Origin: Persicaria tinctoria
Lineage: Eukaryota; Streptophyta; Magnoliopsida; Caryophyllales; Polygonaceae
Assembly (NCBI GenBank): GCA_037127255.1
Contig: JBANSL010000009.1
Location: forward strand, 2,042,001-2,106,000
Direction: 5' to 3'
Length of the DNA stretch: 64,000 bases
Position 1 is the first letter of the stretch. Each line of letters opens with the position of its first letter. The position numbers were made by a program, and so were the translations under genes. Shown here piece by piece: positions 13,094-24,300 of the stretch. The notes under the pieces are model-generated. The model did no database searches and had not been told where the DNA came from. It saw nothing but the letters and a program-made list of their open reading frames with translations.

Positions 13094-13926
13094 GTTTCCT
13101 CTGGTTGGTCTTTTCAGGAAAGCTTCTGACCAATCTGGAGCGTGTTAGGAGGGGCATCTCGGAGAGCAGTGTCTGCAGTGCTTGTGTTATTCATGACGAA
13201 TCTCTTATCCATCTGTTTCGAGACTGTTCGGAGACTGCAAATATGTGGCGGGAGATTGTCCCTGACAACAGGATGGGTGAATTCTTTGGGCTACCCCCCA
13301 TCCCTTGGGTCAAGGGATGTATAACTGGACAGTTTCAGATGGACCAGCATATTGACGATTCGGTGGTATTCGCGACGGCGACCTGGCTCGTGTGGAAATG
13401 GAGAAACGAAAGGGTGTTCAAGGGGTCGAACCCCCCACAAAATCGTCACCTTGTGATCAAGCTATAGGCCGATGAGTTCTGGGAAGCTAGGAAGAATCGG
13501 AGGGGCGAGATGTAGGAGGAATAGAGAGCAATTAATCCAGTGGCATAAACCACCCTCGGGATGGACTAAAGTAAACACCGATGGATCGATCAGAGGCTCT
13601 TTGGGAGAGGCAGCTGCTGGAGGAATCCTTCGGAATGAGGACGGCCAGTGGATGGCGGGCTTCGCTTGCAACCCTGGGCTCGTGCTCGGTTCCTTTCTGC
13701 GGAATTATGGGGAGTTCTCCATGGTCTCTCTACAACGTGGGATGTCGGTTGCAGGAGGGTGATTATCGAACTGGATTCGAAGTTGGTGGTGACCCCAGTC
13801 TATATCAACACATCATCATTTGTGCAGCCTGGTGCGGAGGTGCCAAGGCATTTTGCGTAGGGACTGGGTAGTACAGTTCCGACATGTATATCACGAGGCT
13901 AATTGGGTGGCCAATCGGGTTGCTTC
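13094..13926 (+). pseudogene. LINE ORF2 remnant: zinc-binding and RNase H parts
   Basis: The decayed 3' part of an L1-like retrotransposon. It starts inside the reverse-transcriptase zinc-binding region (FLWLVFSGKLLTNLERV, then SVCSACVIHDESLIHLF with the HLFRDC end). It continues into a plant-LINE RNase H domain (WTKVNTDGS, AELWGVLHGLSTTWDVGC, IIELDSKLVV, VYHEANWVANRVA). A TAG at 13465-13467 and at least two frameshifts break it. The right side stops exactly where a Copia LTR begins at 13927, so the Copia sequence probably inserted here. I do not find the other half of the LINE. Confidence 0.85.
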
Positions 13927-14438
13927 TGTTGAATCGAGATAACGAAAGTGATTGAATGCGGAAGCGAGAGATACGAAACAAGAAACTCAAAACAAAGCAT
14001 GCAAGAGCAAGAACAAACACCAGAGTTTTACGAGGTTCGGCAAAGAGATGCCTACGTCCTCGGGGCCTCAAGAACAGGCCGAATCCACTAGGTAATGTTC
14101 AATAGAGGGTTACAAACAAGCAATGCAAAAGTAAACCCTAGATCTATGCATGTACGAGTTTCAGAGACACAAGAGAAGAAGACCCCCCTGTGTGGGATGA
14201 CCGGAGTTTGAAGATCTCTTCGAAACTCCCAAACCCTAGATCTCCAGACGTGAGACAAGCGGCAATCAAAGCCAGAAGCTTAGCCGCAACACCACCAGGA
14301 GATCACCGAGAGCAGCCACCACCTTCGTCGTCACAATTGCCAGGGAGGAGCCAGGAGAAAACCCTAGAAACCCTAGAACCCTTGAGAGCGTTTGAGAGGA
14401 GACGGAGGAGAGAGAGAGCTGAACTGAAGGATCCAGAA
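13927..14438 (-). repeat. Partial Copia LTR (D)
   Basis: This matches the 3' half of the LTR at 20247-21233 over exactly 512 bp, in the same orientation. It opens with TGTTGAATCGAG, the reverse complement of the LTR end. It breaks after GGATCCAGAA, where pol sequence in the opposite orientation is joined with only a few bases of overlap. Confidence 0.9.
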
Positions 14439-16005
14439 ACTTATGAACAAGCTATGAAATGTATTCACTCTGCTAGATGGAAACATGCTATAAATGATGA
14501 GATAGAGTCTATGAGGGTGAATAAAACCTGGACTTTGGTGCCTAAACCTGTGAATGCTAGATTAATTGATTGTAAATGGATCTATAAACTGAAAGATGGT
14601 ATTTCTAAGTCTGACCCCCCTAGATACAAAGCTAGGTTGGTTGCTAAGGGTTTTACCCAAAGAGAGGGTGAGGATTACAATGAAATATTTGCTCCTGTTG
14701 TGAAATATAAAACTTTGAGACTGTTGCTTGCCATGACTGCTGTTTATTATTTTGAAGTAGAACAAATGGATGTTAAGATAGCTTTTCTTCATGGTGACTT
14801 GGATGAGACTATCTATATGAGACAGCCTAAGGGCTTCATTGATTCTGTGCATCCTAATCATGATTGCTTGTTAAATAAATCCATCTATGGTTTAAAACAG
14901 TCACCTAGACAATGGAATATCAAGTTTGACAAGTGCATGAGGTTCAGTCTAGGGTTTAAAAGGAGCAAATTTGATACCTGTTTATACTTTAAGGGTGTCA
15001 ATATGAGTCCTGTGCTTTATGTGCTTTTGTATGTGGATGACATCTTGTTGATTTCCAAATCTGTTGATGCTATTCATGATATTAAAAGGAACTTACAAAA
15101 GCATTTTGACATGAAAGATTTAGGCATTGCTAAAAAGATTTTAGGCATGTCTATTATAAGAGATAGGAAGCATAAGAAACTGTGGTTGCATCAGTGTGAC
15201 TATGTGCATAAGGCCCTTGAGAGATTTCATATTTCTGGTGATAAGATTAACAACATTCCTTTAGGTGCTCATCTTAATCTCACTAAAATAAAAGGGAAGT
15301 TGTCTGTTGCTGAATTGAATATTATGAAATCCATTCCTTATGATGCTGCTGTAGGTTCAGTGATGTACTCTATGATCTGTACTCGTCCTGATCTTGCATT
15401 TGCTATTAGCACACTTAGCAGGTTCATGTCTGAACCTGCTGAGAAGCACTGGGTGTCTATGAAATACTTATTGAGATATTTGCTTGGCACTGCTAACCTG
15501 TCTTTGTTATATGCTGAACACTCCTCCTCTTATAACCTACATGGCTTTGTGGATGTTGATTATGCTTCTAACAAGGATACCACGAAATCTATTACTTCCT
15601 ATGTGTATACATGGGCAGGTAATTGTGTTTCCTGGAAATCCCAGCAGCAACCCATTGTTGCTCTCTCATCCACTGAAGCTGAGTAGATAGCAGCTACAGA
15701 AGCCTGCAAGGAGGCTATCTGGCTGCAAGGCATCCTTAAGGAGATAGAGAGGAAGCACTATACCTCTGTCTTACACATTGACAGTCAAAGTGCACTCTAT
15801 CTCTGCAGGGACCCCATGTACCATGATCGTACTAAACATATTGATGTTAGATACCATTTTATTCGTGAAAAGGTGGAAGATAATGTCATACATGTTAAGA
15901 AAATTGATGGTAAGCTTACTCCTGCAGATTTTGGCACTAAAATTGTTCCTTATGACAAATTTGTGTTCTGCAGGAACTTCCTCCATTTGGAGGATTTCCA
16001 TGGGT
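14439..16005 (+). pseudogene. Copia RT and RNase H segment, inverted piece
   Basis: The C-terminal part of a Ty1/Copia polyprotein (Tork/TNT1-like by general look), opposite in orientation to the other copies in the array. It begins at ETYEQAMKC, before the reverse transcriptase, with WTLVPKP and the catalytic YVDDILL. It continues into RNase H (SSTEAE). TAG at 15684-15686 replaces the tyrosine codon found in the other copies and stops RNase H early; the rest, ending NFLHLEDFHG, follows in frame to 16005. An open frame from 14190 fuses antisense LTR to pol and is an artefact of the junction. The 98 bp after the stop hold the purine tract (AATAGAGGGTGA) before the LTR. Confidence 0.92.
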
Positions 16006-16103
16006 GATCCTTGCATGTTTGGGCTGATGACGGATGGCCTTGAGTCCACTATGTTTAGGCTATAGTCTGCCTGGAGCAAGACTTAGAAAAATAGAGGGTG
16101 ATT

Positions 16104-17090
16104 TGTTGTAATGTTATATGTGTATTTCCCTATGTCTTGCTTTCATATGTGTTTCATGTAATATTGTTATGTGCTTGTAAACATGTATGAGTGTATGATG
16201 AGTATACATATAACATATATTATATGCACCCTTATAGACTCTATCTCATCATTCATATCACGTTTCCATCTAGCAGAGTGAATAATATATGATTAGGCTC
16301 GACTGAGTCGCATTGAGTCGAGATCGACTTGATCCTCTAACGAGTCTAGTACATATTGTGGTGTGATAATGTATAATCTATAAGTATATATAATATATGT
16401 ATAATATGTATGATACTATAGTTAGGAGATCCTTACCCGGTTTGGGCTTTAGGCCCATTCCCAAAGCCCATGATCTCGGATATGTTGACAAGCTTGGCGG
16501 CCCAAGCGTGAAGCCCAGCGTTTTTCCCTCTGCTCCACTTGATGTCCGAAGCCCTAGCTATTTAACCTCGCTAGCTGCTTCTGGATCCTTGAGTTCAGCT
16601 CTCTCTCTCCTCCGTCTCCTCTCAAACGCTCTCAAGGGTTCTAGGGTTTCTAGGGTTTTCTCCTGGCTCCTCCCTGGCAATTGTGACGACGAAGGTGGTG
16701 GCTGCTCTCAGTGATCTCCTGGTGGTGTTGCGGCTATGCTTCTGGCTTTGATTGCCGCTTGTCTCACGTCTGGAGATCTAGGGTTTGGGAGTTTCGAAGA
16801 GATCTTCGAACTCCGGTCATCCCACACAGGGGGATCTTCTTCTCTTGTGTCTCTGAAACTCGTACATGCATAGATCTAGGGTTTACTTTTGCATTGCTTG
16901 TTTGTAACCCTCTATTGAACATTACCTAGTGGATTCGACCTGTTTTTGAGGCCCCGAGGACGTAGACATCTCTTTGCCGAACCTCGTAAAACTCTGGTGT
17001 TTGTTCTTGCTCTTGCATGCTTTGTTTTGAGTTTCTTGTTTCGTATCTCTCGCTTCCGCATTCAATCACTTTCGTTATCTCGATTCAACA
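16104..17090 (+). repeat. Copia LTR A, 987 bp
   Basis: It opens TGTTGTAATG and ends GATTCAACA, so TGTTG...CAACA form the terminal repeat. It is preceded by the purine tract and followed, after two bases, by the primer-binding site. It contains at about 16228-16284 an inverted piece of pol (see findings). Its length equals that of LTR B, while LTR C is 36 bp shorter. Confidence 0.93.
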
Positions 17091-17213
17091 AGTGGTATCA
17101 GAGCTTGAGTGTCGCGTTTCCCTATGTCTTGCTTTCGTATGTGTTTCATGTTATATTGTTATGTGCTTGTAAACATGTATGAGTGTATGATGAGTATACA
17201 TATAACATATATT
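17091..17213 (+). other. Mosaic junction: Copia leader and LTR fragment
   Basis: 17093-17104 is the primer-binding site TGGTATCAGAGC, complementary to the 3' end of initiator tRNA-Met. The leader continues to GTGTCGCGTTTCC near 17121. It then jumps, sharing TTTCC, into about 95 bp from the 5' part of the LTR (CTATGTCTTGC ... ACATATATT). That fragment runs directly into pol sequence of the opposite strand at about 17214. Confidence 0.85.
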
Positions 17214-19975
17214 TTATTCACCCTCATAGACTCTATCTCATCATTCATAGCATGTTTCCATCTAGCAGAGTGAATACATTTCATAGCTTGTTCATAAGTT
17301 TCAGGAGTAAAAACTTTCACAACATCAGAAACTAAGCAAGCAAACTCAACAATGTTATTAATGAACCTTTTATTTGGTATAACAGTCCTAGGACTCCTAT
17401 CCCTAGTCAACTGCCAATTAGTCAAGTCATGCCCTTCAGAGGCTGAAGAACTAGAGGAACCAGAACCAGACTCAGGCACAGAAATGACAACATCATCCTC
17501 ATTCACAGAAATGACAACATCATCCTCATTCACAGAAATAGGAGAAGTAGAAGAGGAATTAGGTTCATTATTTGCTTCCCCACCCAATTGGTGAGGTTGC
17601 ACAACATCAATTTGCATATCATCAGAAACAGTAGCATTATTAGAAGTAGACAGAGAAGAATCATGAGTAGAGAGAGTAGAGGAAGAAGAGGGGGAAAAAC
17701 CACTGTCAAACTCATCATCAGAATCATCATCATTGTGCTTAGGCACAAAGAATTGATCCTCTTGTACCTGCAAGTTAGCATCTGAGATAATAGGAGAAGC
17801 TTTCTTAAAATGAAATTCATGCTCATTGATAAAGACATTCCTACTCACAATAGTTTTATACACTCCAGGTTGGACAAGAAGCAATTTATAACCCTTAACC
17901 CCTTCAGGATACCCCAATAACACACATTTTTGGGTCCTAGGATTAAGTTTACCTTGGTTAACATAAGAAAACACAGTGCAACCAAAAGGTTTAATGTGGT
18001 CTAAATTAGGCTTTCTTTTAGTCCATAACTCATAGGGAGTTTTAAAATCAATAACAGAGGATGGATTCCTATTTATCAAATAAGCAGCAGTCACAACAGC
18101 TTCACCCCACAAACAATGTTTCAAACCAGAAGAGATCAGCATGCATCTAGCCTTTTCAAGGAGAGTCCTGTTCATCCTCTCAGCAGTACCATTCTGCTGG
18201 GGAGTTCCAGGAATGGTTAAATGTCTCTTAATACCATTAAACTTGCAGTACTCATTGAACAAAGAATTACAGAACTCAAGGCCATTGTCAGTTTTTAAAC
18301 ATTTAACAGTAAGGCCAGTTTCATTTTCAACTCCAACTTTCCAGTTTTTAAAGGTTTCAAAAGCCTCATCTTTAGTTTTAAGCAAATAGACCCAAACCTT
18401 CCTACTGTAGTGATCAATGAGAGACATGAAATATCTCTTATGTCCTACAGTAGGAACAGGAGAGGGTCCCCACAAATCAGAATGAATATATTCAAGAGGG
18501 GCAGCAGCAACATAAGAAGAATGCTTAAAACCTTTTCTAGAATGCTTGCCTAAGATGCAATTCTCACAGAGATCAATCATGCAAGGCTTGGAATTGATAA
18601 TGCCAGTTTTATGAAGGTGTTCTAGGCCTTTATTACCTATGTGACCAAGTCTATTATGCCACAACATAGTATCATGCAGAGACATAGTATGCACAGAGGC
18701 AGTAAAGGCAGAAGCAGAATAACTCAAAACAGGAGTAGCCAACACTTCATAAAGACCTTTCTTTCTAAAGCATTTGATAACAGGCTTCCCATTTTTAGCA
18801 ATAATCCTAACACCATTAGAACTGGACATATTATAGTGTAATTCTTCAAAAGCACTTTCAGATAACAAGTTTCTCCTTAAATCAGGAACCCATTTAACAT
18901 CCTTAACAATTCTAATCACATTATCAAACATCTTTAAAGCAACAGATCCAACACCTTTAATTTTAAGAATAGAGTGATCACCAAGCATAACTGTACCAGC
19001 ATCAAAACATTTAAGCTCAAAGAACCATGATTTATGGAAGGTAGCATGCATAGTACACCCAGAATCCAAAATCCAAGTAGTAGAATCAGTGTCACTTAAT
19101 AATGCAAGAACTTCATGAGTAACATAAGGATGGGATTCACAAATAGCAGATACATTAGGTTTCTTACCAGCTTTAATATCTCTTTTCTTTTTAAAAGAAT
19201 GTTTCTCAAGATGACCAGTTTTATTGCAGTAAGTACATAAGAGATGAGATTTATCAGGTTTTTCACCACTGGATCTATCAGAAGACACAGAATCAGGTTT
19301 ATTGTCTTTATTTTCCTGTTGCTTAGGTTTCTTATTGCCTTTGTATTTAGACTTCACCATAAGAACCTCATCTTTGTTGTCAGGTTTAGATTCAGTCTTA
19401 TTTCCATTCACAGTTTTAAAAACTTTCAGATTTTCATTTTTCTGTATGATAGCATCAATAAGCTCTTTCTTAGTCAACTTATTAGTACCATACTGAACAA
19501 CATCAACAAAAGTAGCAAACTAAGCAGGCAAAGAATTAAGCAACAGAACACACAATTGAGTCTCATCAACTTTGTCACCACATCTTTCCAGATCTTGGGT
19601 AATAGCCAAGAATCTGTCAAGATTATCAGCCAGAGAGCAAGTAGTAGACATTTTATAATTGAAGAGTTTGTTGAAGAGATTTACCCTACTTGGTAGTGAT
19701 TTTACCAAGTATAGTTCCTCCGATTTTTCCCAGAGCTTATCAACAGTTTTGCAAGTAAGAACTTGCCTAGCCACCTCATCTGAGAGCCTCAACATTATCT
19801 CACTGTGTGCTATTTTATCAAGACGTTTGAAATCCTTTTTCTTGTCTTCTTCGACATCTTCTCCAGAGAGCACATCATAATAGCTTTCTTTGATTAATAT
19901 GGCCTTCATTTTTACCTGCCACATTGCAAAGTCAGTAGTGCCATTGAAGGGCTTTAAACGATAGGATTCACCCAT
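17214..19975 (-). pseudogene. Copia-A gag, protease and integrase segment
   Basis: The N-terminal two thirds of a Copia polyprotein. gag starts at 19975 (MGESYRLKPFNG) and reads to TAG at 19520-19522, then continues in the same frame. Next come a zinc knuckle whose last cysteine is serine (CTYCNKTGHLEKHS), protease (WILDSGCTMHA), GAG-pre/HHCC (LWHNRLGHIG) and the integrase core (HSDLWGPS, KTDNGLEFC, QQNGTAERMNRTL). It ends abruptly at SMRVNK, before the reverse transcriptase, where the LTR fragment is joined. It carries an extra 27-bp tandem unit (VNEDDVVIS twice, 17478-17531) that copy B lacks. Otherwise it is nearly identical to copy B. Confidence 0.93.
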
Positions 19976-20246
19976 GTTTATAGTCAAGAGTATAAAAAAC
20001 TTAACAAAACACAGTAAATCACGCAAAAGATTCAAGAAAACCTTGAATCCAAGAGCAGAGCACATAATCGTAAACACACAAGCCTAGATCTAAACAAACA
20101 AGGCAGTGGTATGTCGTGTAGGGGGGGTGCTACACCAGCGATGTCGCCTTTTAGGTCAGCCCGAGGCCCTACACCCGTAACCTATCCCTAGAACTCAACA
20201 ATGAGCCAGGAAATCGGAAACGCGACACTCAAGCTCTGATACCACT
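19976..20246 (-). promoter_or_regulatory. Copia-A leader and primer-binding site
   Basis: The untranslated leader between LTR B and gag. The primer-binding site (GCTCTGATACCA on the plus strand, 20233-20244) is two bases from the LTR end and matches initiator tRNA-Met. No further coding signal is seen. Confidence 0.85.
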
Positions 20247-21233
20247 TGTTGAATCGAGATAACGAAAGTGATTGAATGCGGAAGCGAGAGATACGAAACA
20301 AGAAACTCAAACCAAAGCATGCAAGAGCAAGAACAAACACCAGAGTTTTACGAGGTTCGGCAAAGAGATGCCTACGTCCTCGGGGCCTCAAGAACAGGCC
20401 GAATCCACTAGGTAATGTTCAATAGAGGGTTACAAACAAGCAATGCAAAAGTAAACCCTAGATCTATGCATGTACGAGTTTCAGAGACACAAGAGAAGAA
20501 GATCCCCCTGTGTGGGATGACCGGAGTTTGAAGATCTCTTCGAAACTCCCAAACCCTAGATCTCCTGACGTGAGACAAGCGACAATCAAAGCCAGAAGCT
20601 TAGCCGCAACACCACCAGGAGATCACCGAGAGCAGCCACCATCTTCGTCGTCATAATTGCCAGGGAGGAGCCAGGAGAAAACCCTAGAAACCCTAGAACC
20701 CTTGAGAGCGTTTGAGAGGAGACGGAGGAGAGAGAGAGATGAACTGAAGGATCCAGAAGCAGCTAGCGAGGTTAAATAGCTAGGGCTTCGGACATCAAGT
20801 GGAGCAGAGGGCAAAACGCTGGGCTTCACGCTTGGGCCGCCAAGCTTGTCAACATATCCGAGATCATGGGCTTTGGGAATGGGCCTAAAGCCCAAACCGG
20901 GTAAGGATCTCCTAACTATAGTATCATACATATTATACATATATTATATATACTTATAGATTATACATTATCACACCACAATATGTACTAGACTCGTTAG
21001 AGGATCAAGTCGATCTCGACTCAATGCGACTCAGTCGAGCCTAATCATATATTATTCACTCTGCTAGATGGAAACGTGATATGAATGATGAGATAGAGTC
21101 TATAAGGGTGCATATAATATATATTATATGTATACTCATCATACACTCATACATGTTTACAAGCATATAACAATATTACATGAAACACATATGAAAGCAA
21201 GACATAGGGAAATACACATATAACATTACAACA
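20247..21233 (-). repeat. Copia LTR B, 987 bp, shared by two copies
   Basis: Same length as LTR A and almost the same sequence. It serves as the 5' LTR of the gag-integrase copy on its left and as the 3' LTR of copy B on its right, with internal sequence directly on both sides. It contains the inverted pol piece at about 21052-21112. Confidence 0.93.
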
Positions 21234-21329
21234 AATCACCCTCTATTTTTCTAAGTCTTGCTCCAGGCAGACTATAGCCTAAACATAGTGGACTCAAGGC
21301 CATCCATCATCAGCCCAAACATGCAAGGA

Positions 21330-24300
21330 TCACCCATGGAAATCCTCCAAATGGAGGAAGTTCCTGCAGAACACAAATTTGTCATAAGGAACAATTTTAG
21401 TGCCAAAATCTGCAGGATTAAGCTTACCATCAATTTTCTTAACATGTATGACATTATCTTCCACCTTTTCACGAATAAAATGGTATCTAACATCAATATG
21501 TTTAGTACGCTCATGGTACATGGGGTCCCTGCAGAGATAGAGTGCACTTTGACTGTCAATGTGTAAGACAGAGGTATAGTGCTTCCTCTCTATCTCCTTA
21601 AGGATGCCTTGCAGCCAGATAGCCTCCTTGCAGGCTTCTGTAGCTGCTATGTACTCAGCTTCAGTGGATGAGAGAGCAACAATGGGTTGCTGCTGGGATT
21701 TCCAGGAAACACAATTACCTGCCCATGTATACACATAGGAAGTAATAGATTTCCTGGTATCCTTGTTAGAAGCATAATCAGCATCCACAAAGCCATGTAG
21801 GTTATAAGAGGAGGAGTGTTCAGCATATAACAAAGACAGGTTAGCAGTGCCAAGCAAATATCTCAATAAGTATTTCATAGACACCCAGTGCTTCTCAGCA
21901 GGTTCAGACATGAACCTGCTAAGTGTGCTAATAGCAAATGCAAGATCAGGACGAGTACAGATCATAGAGTACATCACTGAACCTACAGCAGCATCATAAG
22001 GAATGGATTTCATAATATTCAATTCAGCAACAGACAACTTCCCTTTTATTTTAGTGAGATCAAGATGAGCACCTAAAGGAATGTTGTTAATCTTATCACC
22101 AGAAATATGAAATCTCTCAAGGGCCTTATGCACATAGTCACACTGATGCAACCACAGTTTCTTATGCTTCCTATCTCTTATAATAGACATGCCTAAAATC
22201 TTTTTAGCAATGCCTAAATCTTTCATGTCAAAATGCTTTTGTAAGTTCCTTTTAATATCATGAATAGCATCAACAGATTTGGAAATCAACAAGATGTCAT
22301 CCACATACAAAAGCACATAAAGCACAGGACTCTTATTGACACCCTTAAAGTATAAACAGGTATCAAATTTGCTCCTTTTAAACCCTAGACTAAACCTCAT
22401 GCACTTGTCAAACTTGATATTCCATTGTGTAGGTGACTGTTTTAAACCATAGATGGATTTATTTAACAAGGAAGCATGATGAGGATGCACAGAATCAATG
22501 AAGCCCTTAGGCTGTCTCATATAGATAGTCTCATCCAAGTCACCATGAAGAAAAGCTGTCTTAACATCCATTTGTTCTAATTCAAAATCATAAACAACAG
22601 TCATGGCAAGCAACAGTCTCAAAGTTTTATACTCCCTCCGTTAATTAAAACTTGACGTTTTACTATTCACGCACGCATTTTTAGGTGTTAAAAACTATAT
22701 AAAATATTAACTTTTTTAATAATTTTTTTAAATAATATCATACTTATTACTATTAAGTATGAATTTATAAAAACAAATTTAAAAAAAAGTTAATATTTTA
22801 TATAGTTTTTATCGTTCTAAAAAAGCGTGCATGAATAGTAAACGACAAGTTTTAATTAACAGAGAGAGTATTTCACAACAGGAGCAAATATTTCATTGTA
22901 ATCCTCACTCTCTCTTTGGGTAAAACCCTTAGCAACCAACCTAGCTTTGTATCTAGGGGGGTCAGACTTAGAAATGCCCTCTTTCAGTTTATAGATCCAT
23001 TTACAATCAATTAATCTAGCATTCACAGGTTTAGGCACCAAAGTCCAGGTTTTATTCACCCTCATAGACTCTATCTCATCATTCATAGCATGTTTCCATC
23101 TAGCAGAGTGAATACATTTCATAGCTTGTTCATAAGTTTCAGGAGTAAAAACTTTCACAACATCAGAAACGAAGCAAGCAAACTCAACAATGTTATTAAT
23201 GAACCTTTTATTTGGTATAACAGTCCTAGGAATCCTATCCCTAGTCAACTGCCAATTAGTCAAGTCATGCCCTTCAGAGGCTGAAGAACTAGAGGAACCA
23301 GAACCAGACTCAGGCACAGAAATGACAACATCATCCTCATTCACAGAAATAGGAGAAGTAGAAGAGGAATTAGGTTCATTATTTGCTTCCCCACCCAATT
23401 GGTGAGGTTGCACAACATCAATTTGCATATCATCAGAAACAGTAGCATTATTAGAAGTAGACAGAGAAGAATCATGAGTAGAGAGAGTAGAGGAAGAAGA
23501 GGGGGAAAAACCACTGTCAAACTCATCATCAGAATCATCATCATTGTGCTTAGGCACAAAGAATTGATCCTCTTGTACCTGCAAGTTAGCATCTGAGATA
23601 ATAGGAGAAGCTTTCTTAAAATGAAATTCATGCTCATTGATAAAGACATTCCTACTCACAATAGTTTTATACACTCCAGGTTGGACAAGAAGCAATTTAT
23701 AACCCTTAACCCCTTCAGGATACCCCAATAACACACATTTTTGGGTCCTAGGATTAAGTTTACCTTGGTTAACATAAGAAAACACAGTGCAACCAAAAGG
23801 TTTAATGTGGTCTAAATTAGGCTTTCTTTTAGTCCATAACTCATAGGGAGTTTTAAAATCAATAACAGAGGATGGATTCCTATTTATCAAATAAGCAGCA
23901 GTCACAACAGCTTCACCCCACAAACAATGTTTCAAACCAGAAGAGATCAGCATGCATCTAGCCTTTTCAAGGAGAGTCCTGTTCATCCTCTCAGCAGTAC
24001 CATTCTGCTGGGGAGTTCCAGGAATGGTTAAATGTCTCTTAATACCATTAAACTTGCAGTACTCATTGAACAAAGAATTACAGAACTCAAGGCCATTGTC
24101 AGTTTTTAAACATTTAACAGTAAGGCCAGTTTCATTTTCAACTCCAACTTTCCAGTTTTTAAAGGTTTCAAAAGCCTCATCTTTAGTTTTAAGCAAATAG
24201 ACCCAAACCTTCCTACTGTAGTGATCAATGAGAGACATGAAATATCTCTTATGTCCTACAGTAGGAACAGGAGAGGGTCCCCACAAATCAGAATGAATAT

